Part shown: positions 6,032 through 12,681 of the stretch, in pieces
Numbering within the stretch: the first letter of the stretch is position 1
Layout of the letters: each line of letters opens with the position of its first letter
Assembly (NCBI GenBank): GCA_023246415.1
Contig: JAHFIK010000026.1
Location: 1,548-17,295, forward strand
Length of the DNA stretch: 15,748 bases
Direction: 5' to 3'
Origin: Candidatus Uhrbacteria bacterium
Lineage (GTDB): Bacteria; Patescibacteriota; Patescibacteriia; 2-12-FULL-60-25
Notes under the pieces: generated by a model
Told to the model about the DNA's origin: nothing
Seen by the model: only the letters and a program-made list of their open reading frames with translations
Databases searched by the model: none
Translations under genes and position numbers: made by a program

Positions 6032-6104
6032 AGAGGCAGTCGCCAGTAGCAAGTAGACAGTAGAACGCATTTCTACTGTCTACTTGCTACTGCCTACTGC
6101 CTCT
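6032..6104. repeat. Heptamer hairpin element (cagtagc type), second copy
   Basis: 34-bp arms (6032-6065 and 6071-6104) with about two mismatches around a 5-base loop. Left arm units: cagtcgc, cagtagc, aagtaga, cagtaga; right arm units tctactg, tctactt, gctactg, cctactg. It begins one base after the permease TGA. It is similar to 3918-3987 when that element is reversed, including the central acgcat. Confidence 0.92.
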
Positions 6105-6123
6105 TAAAAGACGTCCCGTCCAC

Positions 6124-6151
6124 TTGACATTTTCAACAGCTAGTTTATGCT
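6124..6151 (+). promoter_or_regulatory. Promoter of the RCC1 lipoprotein gene
   Basis: TTGACA (6124-6129), 16-base spacer, TATGCT (6146-6151). The 65-base leader holds a compact hairpin ttcgga / tccgaa with a ttcg tetraloop (6167-6182) and the 16-base sequence at 6191-6206 that recurs inverted after the gene. Confidence 0.6.
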
Positions 6152-6190
6152 GAGCTTATGGCTTAATTCGGATTCGTCCGAACCTTAAAA

Positions 6191-6206
6191 AATGAAACAG
6201 ACTTCG
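6191..6206 (+). repeat. 16-bp inverted repeat flanking the RCC1 gene, left copy
   Basis: aatgaaacagacttcg, 17 bases before the ATG at 6223. Its exact reverse complement is at 7832-7847, 11 bases after the stop. Confidence 0.75.
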
Positions 6207-6222
6207 AAAAATCGAGGGCAGC

Positions 6223-7821
6223 ATGACACAGCGTAACTCCATGGCCGTTTTGTTTTGTCTCTGCTCCGCGGCCCTCATTTCAGGGTGCGGAAGCAGTCAT
6301 TCAGACCCTGCCGGCATCGCGTCCGGATCGGTCTCAAGCGTCGGTGGCGAGAATACCAATCCCTCAACCGGAGGGAATGGACCTACAACCGGTGGATTAG
6401 GATCCTCCGCAACCGGTTCGACCTCAACCGTTGGAAGTGCATCAAGCACCTCAACGGGAGCAACGAACACCTCTGGTGGTCAAGCAATGACCGCAGCTGG
6501 TGGATCAACCTCCGCAACGGGCGGCAAATCACCGGCGACCGGTGGAACATCCACCGCACCCACTGGCGGCACCACGGCAACGGGCGGAACCGGATCAGCC
6601 GGTTCAACCGCATGCTCAATCATCCCCGCACTCACACCGTCCACGACCTGCACTTGGGGCGACCCAAATGCATCCCCGTGCATCGTTCCGACACACGTTG
6701 TCAACAGTGGCACTGCGATGTGCGCACGATTCACTGATCAGCAGGTTCGTTGCTGGGGCCAAGATACCAACGGGGAGCTCGGAGATGGCACCACGAAAAC
6801 GGCGTATACCACGATCACCAATCCGGGCGCCTTCAAGGCGGAACTCGCGATCAATCTGACGAACGTCGCGCAACTTGCCGCTGGCAACAGCTTCACGTGC
6901 GCACTTCTCACAGACGGTACCGTATCGTGTTGGGGCATGAATAACAGCGCACAAATTGGAACAGGAGCATTCAGCAGCAACGTGTCGACCCCGACACCGG
7001 TTGCCGGACTCTCCGGCGTCACTTCTATCACTTCCGGGATGGAACACACCTGCGCGCTCAAGAGCGATGGCACCGTGTGGTGTTGGGGTGAAGCGTCTAA
7101 TGGACAAATTGGTGACGGCGTCGGACATAGCTTGACTTCGACTCAACCTGGCGTGTCCACGTGGGTCGGAACACCGACACAGGCCGTCGGCGTCTCCAAC
7201 GCAACAGAAATCTACGCGGGGTCATATCACACCTGCGCGCTCATCTCTGATGGGACCATGTTGTGCTGGGGAGATGACACCCACGAACAGCTCGGCGATG
7301 TCACACTCACCGGGACCATGACCTTCACGCCACTCGTGGTTCATGGGGTCAGCGGTGTTGCGCATCTCGCGACAAAATCCGCCTCCAACCGAACCTGCGT
7401 CATCTACACCGATGGAACCGCGGCCTGCTGGGGCGATAACACGTCCTGCGCATTCGGCACCACCACCTCAACAACGTCATCAAAGACGCCTGTTGCCATC
7501 CCTGGCCTGAGCGGCATCACATCCCTCATCCAAGCAGAGAAGAACACGTGTGCACTCAAGAGCGATGGGACCTATGTTTGCTGGGGTGATAACACCTCCG
7601 GCCAACTGGGAACCGAATCCACCGCTTCAACCGGATGCACGAAAGTGACCGCCTGCGGAATCCCTTCCGTGACTTCCCTGGTCACCGGGGGCACTGCCTG
7701 CGCCATTCTCACCAACGGCGTCCTCGCCTGCTGGGGATACGATATGCAGGGCTTGGTCGGACAAGGCGCCGGATCAAAAACGCCTCGACTCATCCCCCTG
7801 CCCGTCATCGGTTCACTATGA
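6223..7821 (+). CDS. Lipoprotein with Thr/Gly/Ser linker and seven RCC1-type repeats
   Basis: This is a 532-residue surface or exported lipoprotein. The signal peptide ends in the lipobox ISGC with C22 as lipidation site. Residues ~23-130 form a low-complexity linker of STGG, ATGG and GGT units, probably a flexible stalk. From ~165 on there are seven RCC1-like repeats, each with a Cys pair in the frame CALxxDGTxxCWG...GQLG (for example CALKSDGTVWCWG and CALKSDGTYVCWG). Seven repeats fit a seven-bladed beta-propeller, and the paired Cys suggest one disulfide per blade, as expected outside the cell. The ligand is unknown. Start supported by GAGGG (6214-6218) before the ATG. The linker style resembles that of myxobacterial lipoproteins (recollection, not a search). 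It has its own promoter and terminator. Confidence 0.92.
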   Translation: MTQRNSMAVLFCLCSAALISGCGSSHSDPAGIASGSVSSVGGENTNPSTGGNGPTTGGLGSSATGSTSTVGSASSTSTGATNTSGGQAMTAAGGSTSATGGKSPATGGTSTAPTGGTTATGGTGSAGSTACSIIPALTPSTTCTWGDPNASPCIVPTHVVNSGTAMCARFTDQQVRCWGQDTNGELGDGTTKTAYTTITNPGAFKAELAINLTNVAQLAAGNSFTCALLTDGTVSCWGMNNSAQIGTGAFSSNVSTPTPVAGLSGVTSITSGMEHTCALKSDGTVWCWGEASNGQIGDGVGHSLTSTQPGVSTWVGTPTQAVGVSNATEIYAGSYHTCALISDGTMLCWGDDTHEQLGDVTLTGTMTFTPLVVHGVSGVAHLATKSASNRTCVIYTDGTAACWGDNTSCAFGTTTSTTSSKTPVAIPGLSGITSLIQAEKNTCALKSDGTYVCWGDNTSGQLGTESTASTGCTKVTACGIPSVTSLVTGGTACAILTNGVLACWGYDMQGLVGQGAGSKTPRLIPLPVIGSL

Positions 7822-7831
7822 GTGAATCAAA

Positions 7832-7847
7832 CGAAGTCTGTTTCATT
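7832..7847 (-). repeat. 16-bp inverted repeat flanking the RCC1 gene, right copy
   Basis: Exact reverse complement of 6191-6206. Its 3' part also takes part in a local hairpin with gaatcaaac (7824-7832). Confidence 0.75.
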
Positions 7848-7857
7848 CGAGCAATCT

Positions 7858-7900
7858 GCGGCTGGGTTCCCATCGGGAGCCTGGCCGCGATTTCTTTTTT
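7858..7900 (+). terminator. Terminator after the RCC1 lipoprotein gene
   Basis: 14-bp stem with three G-U pairs (7858-7871 with 7875-7888), tight 3-base loop, then gatttctttttt. Confidence 0.8.
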
Positions 7901-7980
7901 AGGTGAGTACGTAAGTAGGTGAGTAGGTGAGTATGTCGGATCCGACATACTCACCTACTCACCTACTTACGTACTCACCT
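7901..7980. repeat. Perfect 80-bp palindrome of ten octamers
   Basis: The 40 bases 7901-7940 are exactly the reverse complement of 7941-7980, with no loop. Each arm is five 8-mers: aggtgagt, acgtaagt, aggtgagt, aggtgagt, atgtcgga. It begins at the last base of the preceding terminator's T run. It is the octamer member of the tandem-unit hairpin family and the only perfect one. Confidence 0.97.
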
Positions 7981-7982
7981 GT

Positions 7983-8011
7983 TTGAACATTTTCCTAGCT
8001 TCTGGTTCAAT
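7983..8011 (+). promoter_or_regulatory. Candidate promoter of the 8057 gene
   Basis: TTGAAC (7983-7988), 17-base spacer, TTCAAT (8006-8011). The stretch ttgaacattttc resembles the ttgacattttc of the 3440 and 6124 promoters. Confidence 0.45.
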
Positions 8012-8056
8012 GACCGTGCGCACCCTCCCAACTGAAGAACAGAGAAGGAAGAAATC

Positions 8057-9163
8057 ATGGAAGAATCTTTGAAACGAATCGCGTATTTCTTGCTCTTCAT
8101 TACGCTTTGCATCTTTGGACTGCTCTCCTACGATCGATGCTCGACGCGATCAGATCCTCCGACCCGAAATGAGGAGGTCGCGGTGACTTCGCCCGAACCG
8201 ATTCGAAAAATTCCCCCTCCTACTCCACCGACGGAAAACGCCATGCCGCTCCCGCAAACCCCGATCGCATGTCGTCCCCTGCTGAAGATGTTCGACCGAT
8301 CCAAGATTCAGCACGTGACCAGAATCGACGAATCCGGAGAGGTTCATACCTACACACTGAAGACCGCAAACCGACATGACGCTGCGTATCAACAACATTT
8401 TCACGACATCCTCGAAACGGTTGCGAACGTAAATCGCGGAATGGCCATTCCGGTTGGTCCGATTAATGATCCAAACCTGGTTGCACAGTATGCGCAAGCA
8501 AAAGAGCTCATTCTTAAACAAAAAGAGCTCCCCTGCGCCTATCGCTGGAATGAGGTCCGTGCCCTGGTCGAACAATATGGCGGACATCTCGTCACCGGTG
8601 CCTACGGACGTATCAACCCGTATGATCAAGGAACGTATTCCGTGCAACTCCTCGCGCACCTTGATCTCGACAAGCCACCGGTCCAACAGTCGACGGCGCA
8701 AATCGCGACTCGAATGGTTCGTAATGCCACGCACATCGCCTTTACGCAGGCCGTTCTGAAGTGGTCTGGAACCGGCATCGCGTTCCTTGAAACGGCACAC
8801 ATCATCTGTGAAGATTTTGAACGGAGTGCGTTTCTCTACAATCAGTTCGTCGAACAATGGAATAGCGCACGCTTTCTTCAAACGCTTCAAACGCCTGTGC
8901 CTGAAACAGCAGATCTCCTTCAGGCAATACACGCCTACGATGCGGACCAAGATCCGGGCCTCATTCTGTCGATCGCACGAACCATGATCGACTATCTAAA
9001 ACGATCGGCAGAGACACGCACCTATTTCTCTCACGGATTCACCTGTACCTATCCGGCACGCGTTTCCGGCCCACGCACCGGGTATGATCTTCGACCGGAA
9101 GACATGGATGACCCTGTCGTCAATACGGTCGTTGATGCCATTTCTCACCTCAAGATTCATTGA
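8057..9163 (+). CDS. Membrane-anchored exported protein of unknown family
   Basis: I do not recognise this 368-residue protein. One hydrophobic segment near the N-terminus (about residues 9-24, YFLLFITLCIFGLLSY) acts as a signal anchor or signal peptide; C28 follows it but without a good lipobox. A Pro-rich linker (IPPPTPPTEN and around, about 45-72) separates it from a mostly helical exported domain of about 290 residues with several Cys (ACRPLL, LPCAYRW, IICEDF, FTCTYP) that may form disulfides. No catalytic motif is obvious. The start is supported by AAGGAAG about 3-4 bases before the ATG. It lies between the RCC1 lipoprotein and an HELIH membrane protein, with its own promoter and terminator. 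Confidence 0.8.
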   Translation: MEESLKRIAYFLLFITLCIFGLLSYDRCSTRSDPPTRNEEVAVTSPEPIRKIPPPTPPTENAMPLPQTPIACRPLLKMFDRSKIQHVTRIDESGEVHTYTLKTANRHDAAYQQHFHDILETVANVNRGMAIPVGPINDPNLVAQYAQAKELILKQKELPCAYRWNEVRALVEQYGGHLVTGAYGRINPYDQGTYSVQLLAHLDLDKPPVQQSTAQIATRMVRNATHIAFTQAVLKWSGTGIAFLETAHIICEDFERSAFLYNQFVEQWNSARFLQTLQTPVPETADLLQAIHAYDADQDPGLILSIARTMIDYLKRSAETRTYFSHGFTCTYPARVSGPRTGYDLRPEDMDDPVVNTVVDAISHLKIH

Positions 9164-9189
9164 ACGAGACGTTCGTTCCGTATTCGCTC

Positions 9190-9238
9190 CATCCCCCTGA
9201 GTCGCGCTCAACGCGACGAAGGGGGATGTTCGTTTTCT
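9190..9238 (+). terminator. Terminator after the 8057 gene
   Basis: catccccct (9190-9198) pairs with agggggatg (9220-9228), with an inner gtcgcg/cgcgac stem (9201-9206 with 9212-9217) and a 5-base loop, followed by ttcgttttctt. Confidence 0.85.
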
Positions 9239-9266
9239 TGACAAACCATCTATCCAAGCGCCTAAT
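9238..9266 (+). promoter_or_regulatory. Candidate promoter of the 9323 gene
   Basis: TTGACA (9238-9243), 17-base spacer, CCTAAT (9261-9266). The -35 overlaps the T-rich end of the previous terminator, so the two units abut. Confidence 0.55.
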
Positions 9267-9322
9267 TTCATCAGGTCGTTCACAATACGAGCGTGTCACC
9301 ACCGTTGCACACGGAGGAATTC

Positions 9323-9868
9323 ATGAGCGTCAGTTCACAAGCCGAACCCATCGTTTCTGATCATGAAGATACTTCTTGCAAGAACGCAGAAGACACAGAA
9401 GGTGAAGGGTTAGGGGCTCTTGGTGTCATCTTTCTCGTCATCCTCTTTCTCATTAGCCTCGCAATCCATGAGCTCATTCATGCGTGCGTCTGGTTCTTCA
9501 CCAGAGTGTGGCAGGCGATTCACCAGCACGCGGTGTTTGCCGTCATCACAAGTCTCATCATTGGCTGGATCACCCCACCACTCCTCCAATCACTTCGGCA
9601 TCCAACCGTTGTCGCAACCGAGTTCTACGGACTCACCGATGTTCGCGTCGGCGCGACGCATTACGACGACAGAGCTGCCACCATCGAACGGTGCGGAACC
9701 GGATCCATCGGCTATACCGAGGCTGTCGGAACCGAAACGCGGTATCTTTTCCTGCACGTCCGCGTGACCCAGAATTCACTCACTCGCGGCATCGTCTGCG
9801 AATATCATGATTGGAATGTTCTGCACCGCCCGCAGTACCGCTTCATTCCAACACCGGCTGGATTCTGA
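9323..9868 (+). CDS. Small membrane protein with HELIH motif
   Basis: This 181-residue protein has an acidic, probably cytosolic N-terminus (about 1-28) and a TM helix (about 32-48) that runs straight into H49-E-L-I-H53 (SLAIHELIHACVWFF). A second hydrophobic segment lies at 69-88 and a polar C-terminal domain of about 90 residues follows. HExxH within or at the edge of a membrane helix is the hallmark of intramembrane or M50/DUF3267-like zinc peptidases. However, the protein is short and I see no second-site ligand motif such as NxxPxxxxD, so activity is doubtful and HELIH may be chance. ATG 9323 was chosen over GTG 9293 because GGAGG (9313-9317) sits five bases before it. A terminator follows 24 bases after the stop. 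Confidence 0.8.
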   Translation: MSVSSQAEPIVSDHEDTSCKNAEDTEGEGLGALGVIFLVILFLISLAIHELIHACVWFFTRVWQAIHQHAVFAVITSLIIGWITPPLLQSLRHPTVVATEFYGLTDVRVGATHYDDRAATIERCGTGSIGYTEAVGTETRYLFLHVRVTQNSLTRGIVCEYHDWNVLHRPQYRFIPTPAGF

Positions 9869-9892
9869 TCATCCTGACACGCTCGCGCTCCC

Positions 9893-9929
9893 GAACGCCT
9901 CGCACCGACTCGCGGGGCGTTCTTATTTT
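9893..9929 (+). terminator. Terminator after the 9323 gene
   Basis: 11-bp stem gaacgcctcgc (9893-9903) / gcggggcgttc (9912-9922) with one G-U pair, followed by a T-rich run. Confidence 0.85.
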
Positions 9930-9953
9930 TTTAAAAAACCCAACAATAACATC

Positions 9954-9992
9954 AGCCCTCCGAGGAAGATCCCATATGGGACTCGGAGGGCT
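9954..9992 (-). terminator. Hairpin downstream of the minus-strand gene, possible terminator
   Basis: agccctccga (9954-9963) pairs with tcggagggct (9983-9992), with an inner cccatatggg palindrome. Read on the minus strand it lies 18 bases after the stop of the gene ending at 10010; the T run (ttttttaa) comes about 14 bases later, so termination is less certain than for the others. Confidence 0.55.
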
Positions 9993-10009
9993 TTGTCATA
10001 CGTATCCGT

Positions 10010-10900
10010 TTACCAATCTGGCAGAATCGCCGTGGCTGATCCAAGACCGATCGCTATTCCACAGATCGGAGTCGGACCAAAATGGAGGACGCCGTCTTGC
10101 GTCATCTGCCAATGCGGAGCGCCTTCACCATTCCGATGCCCGCAACGCGCACCGACATCACCAGGACAATGAATCCCGAGTCTGCGATCTGGTGTCGGAT
10201 CAACGGAAAAGCGCTCGGAATGCGTCAGGAGCATGATGCCGGTCTCATACAAGCCAAGACCGAATTCGCTTGGCTCGTACATGGCACGTACGAGTCGCAT
10301 ACTGCGACCGCGATGATACATCCCGAACTGAGCTGGCATCGTGAGGATGTCGTACCCATTCTGTCGCTGGGCCGCTTGTTGCCACATCTTGATACTCCGC
10401 TGACACTGGCAAAGACGATCGGCATCGACTTGCCACGCATCGAAATTGTTGAGCGGACGTGTCGCCTTCAGCTTCTGCAGGACCATCAATACCGCTTCAT
10501 TGTACGTCTTGGCAAAAAGCTGCCAGCGCGGAAATGCGAAGTACCCACCATTCTCTTCGGTGATAAACGATGGGAGCGGACGCCGGGTCGCACGTTCATC
10601 TGCAGACCCGATGCCGGGAAACAACGCTTGCAGATCACGTACCTGATCCGCCATGGCATGCGCTCCTCGGTAGGCCGAGGGATATCGCTGATGTGATTCT
10701 GATCGCTCTCCCGCGAATTGATATCGCCCCACGTGCGCTTGCACCACGCTCGCAATCACTGATTCAAGTTCTTCGCGCTGATTCGCGAGTGATCGAAACG
10801 CATGCTCATTGAGCTGCACTTCTCCCAATGCTTCATGAACAGCCTGTTCGGCCATACGACGATATGCTCGATTTCTGCTTGAGAATAATCCGGGAAACAT
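10010..10900 (-). CDS. Hypothetical protein with Cys/His-containing C-terminal region
   Basis: I do not recognise this 296-residue protein. It has no signal peptide or membrane helix. The N-terminal ~90 residues are helical, rich in Arg, Glu and Gln (AEQAVHEALGEVQLNEHAFRSLANQREELESV split here by sense, not by domain). The middle is rich in aromatic residues (GGYFAFPRWQLFAKTY). Cys and His cluster in LCQCQRSIKMW and in HCPGDVGARCGHRNGEGAPHW, which could bind a metal. The tail is Gly-rich and hydrophobic (ICGIAIGLGSATAIL). ATG 10900 is preferred over GTG 10906 because GAGG lies about five bases before it. A TTGACA-like element and a structured leader of ~140 bases lie upstream. Confidence 0.75.
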   Translation of the reverse strand: MFPGLFSSRNRAYRRMAEQAVHEALGEVQLNEHAFRSLANQREELESVIASVVQAHVGRYQFAGERSESHQRYPSAYRGAHAMADQVRDLQALFPGIGSADERATRRPLPSFITEENGGYFAFPRWQLFAKTYNEAVLMVLQKLKATRPLNNFDAWQVDADRLCQCQRSIKMWQQAAQRQNGYDILTMPAQFGMYHRGRSMRLVRAMYEPSEFGLGLYETGIMLLTHSERFSVDPTPDRRLGIHCPGDVGARCGHRNGEGAPHWQMTQDGVLHFGPTPICGIAIGLGSATAILPDW

Positions 10901-10968
10901 CTTCACCTCTTACGTTGTGAATCGCTTGGTTGCTCCTCATCACCATAATGAGAAGCGACGTTCTACAT

Positions 10969-11023
10969 TGAAAACGGCGTCCTGGCTCCGATTCGCTCAA
11001 TCAGCGCCATAACGTCGTTTTCA
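10969..11023. promoter_or_regulatory. Structured leader hairpin before the 10900 gene
   Basis: 12-bp arms (10969-10980 with 11012-11023, one non-Watson-Crick pair) enclose smaller stems tggc/gcca (10983-10986 with 11006-11009) and gatt/aatc (10990-10993 with 10999-11002). A further cgctt/aagcg plus ctcat/atgag pairing lies between this and the gene (10924-10958). This could be a regulatory leader or an old repeat; no riboswitch family is recognised. Confidence 0.4.
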
Positions 11024-11067
11024 TTTTGAGAATGAGCAGGTCTCAAAATCACACATTTTTTGAAGTT

Positions 11068-11073
11068 TGTCAA
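11068..11073 (-). promoter_or_regulatory. TTGACA -35 box upstream of the 10900 gene
   Basis: Perfect TTGACA on the minus strand; the best -10 at 17 bases is gatttt (11045-11050), weak. It lies just after the end of the DHA2 transporter gene and would give the 10900 gene its own promoter. Confidence 0.35.
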
Positions 11074-11093
11074 TGGGATCGCGATGCCCGCCT

Positions 11094-12593
11094 CTACTCC
11101 ACCATCACTTCCACGTCCGCCGCATGCTTGTCGGCAACAATGAGAAGCGATGAGACGGCGCCGATGAACAGGAGAATCGCGGCGGCGATAAACACGCGAT
11201 CATACGCCGCGATCTGCGCCTTGAGTTCGATCAGTCCGATTCCCTGTGCAAACTGCGCCTGCGATGTCGCACGGATCGTACTGTTTGCCGCGAGGTTGTA
11301 AATATTCGTTTTAATCGTTGAATTCAAAATCGTCGCGAATACGGAAATCCCGAATGCGCCGGCGATGTTTCGGGCAAGGGCAAGAATGGATGACGCGACG
11401 CCGATTTCGTTCTGAGGGACCGCGGACGCGATCACATTCGTGCGCTGCGCCATTCCAACACCCATCCCAAACGCCATCACGGTGACCGGGATAATGATAT
11501 CGAGCGGACCGGATCGCGGATCGAGGAATGAAAACAGATACATCCCAAACGCGGCAATGAGCGTGCTGACCGCGATGACATATCGCGGTTCAACGACACC
11601 CGTCAGCCGTCCGCCAATCGGGGCCGCTAGCATCATCGCGAATGCCATCGGCATGAACAGGTAGCCGGTTTCTGTAGCGTTGTACCCCAGGAAGACCTGC
11701 GCGAACACCGGGATCAAGAACATCGCGCCCATGAGCCCCATGAACAGGATGAAGTTATTGATAAGTGTTTGGACGAAGATGTTGCTCTTAAAGAATTTAA
11801 AATCAATGATCGGCTCAGGGTGATATCGCTCGATGACGCCAAAAATCGCCGAGAAAATCAGGACTGCCCCATACGTCGCAAATGATTTCTGCGACAGCCA
11901 CCCCCAATCAATCCCGCGATCAAGCACGAGCACGAGCGATGCAAGCGCGCCGCCAAGCATGAGTGCGCCCCACCAATCAAACTTCACCGTCTTCTTCTCA
12001 GAGGTCGATTCGTTAATGAACGCCATGGCCATGATGGCGCCGATGATGCCGATCGGGAGGTTGATCAAAAAGACCGCTCGCCAATTAAAGGCATCAATGA
12101 GCGGCCCTCCGATTAAGGGACCGAACACGGCGGCAGCGGCAAATGAAGACGACCAGATTCCAAGGGCTTGCGCGCGTTCGCGCCCAGCCGGAAACGTCAC
12201 AGCAATGATCGCCATGGCCGTTGGATAGTCAGCAGACCCGGCGATCGCCTGAATCACGCGGAACACAATCATCGAAGAAAGATTCCATGAGAGGCCTGCG
12301 AGGACGGATCCAAGAATGAAAATTCCAAAACCGAGCAGGTAGACTTTCTTCCGTCCAATCGTGTCCCCAAGCTTTCCCCAAATCGGAACGAACACGGCGT
12401 TTGCCAAAATATAGGCGGTCGCAATCCATCCCGCTTCATTCACCGTAATCTTAAAATCGCCAATGATCTTCGGGAGCGCGAGGTTCACGATCGTCTGATC
12501 CAAACGCCCTAAAAACGTCCCGATGATCACCGTGAGCAGGATGAGCCAGCGCAAATTTGCAGCGCGTGACTCGGGAGTGGAAGGGGAAGACAT
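11094..12593 (-). CDS. DHA2-family (EmrB/QacA-type) 14-TM multidrug efflux transporter
   Basis: This 499-residue major facilitator protein belongs to drug:H+ antiporter family 2. D32 in GRLDQTIVNLALP is the family's motif D1. Motif A is GKLGDTIGRKK (73-83), R112 in FRVIQAIAGS is motif B, and GPLIGGP (158-164) followed by WRAVFLINLPIG is the antiporter motif C region. Length and hydrophobic pattern fit 14 helices. It would export drugs or toxic small molecules using the proton gradient. It is the last gene of a MarR-led operon with two adaptor proteins, an EmrAB-like arrangement. The ATG has no Shine-Dalgarno and is separated from the upstream adaptor gene by a heptamer hairpin. No clear terminator follows on the minus strand. 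Confidence 0.93.
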   Translation of the reverse strand: MSSPSTPESRAANLRWLILLTVIIGTFLGRLDQTIVNLALPKIIGDFKITVNEAGWIATAYILANAVFVPIWGKLGDTIGRKKVYLLGFGIFILGSVLAGLSWNLSSMIVFRVIQAIAGSADYPTAMAIIAVTFPAGRERAQALGIWSSSFAAAAVFGPLIGGPLIDAFNWRAVFLINLPIGIIGAIMAMAFINESTSEKKTVKFDWWGALMLGGALASLVLVLDRGIDWGWLSQKSFATYGAVLIFSAIFGVIERYHPEPIIDFKFFKSNIFVQTLINNFILFMGLMGAMFLIPVFAQVFLGYNATETGYLFMPMAFAMMLAAPIGGRLTGVVEPRYVIAVSTLIAAFGMYLFSFLDPRSGPLDIIIPVTVMAFGMGVGMAQRTNVIASAVPQNEIGVASSILALARNIAGAFGISVFATILNSTIKTNIYNLAANSTIRATSQAQFAQGIGLIELKAQIAAYDRVFIAAAILLFIGAVSSLLIVADKHAADVEVMVE

Positions 12594-12601
12594 GAGGACG
12601 A

Positions 12602-12673
12602 GTGCGTCGTGCGTCGTGCGTCGTGCGTAGGATTCGGAGCGATCCTACGGACCACGTACAACGCACGACGTAC
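12602..12673. repeat. Heptamer hairpin element (gtgcgtc type) inside the efflux operon
   Basis: 33-bp arms (12602-12634 and 12641-12673, about 27 matches) around a 6-base loop. Left arm units: gtgcgtc three times, then gtgcgta; right arm units follow the form nacgnac every 7 bases. It fills most of the gap between the short adaptor gene (stop at 12682) and the transporter ATG (12593). Confidence 0.88.
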
Positions 12674-12681
12674 CATCTGTA

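Noticed and set aside
547..7980. CRISPR array
   Set aside because: Units are 7-8 bp with no unique spacers, no ~30-bp repeats and no cas genes in the window.
3401..10938. 14-base match cttggttgctcctc at 3401 and 10925
   Set aside because: A match of this length is about what chance gives in a window of this size, and the flanks do not extend it.
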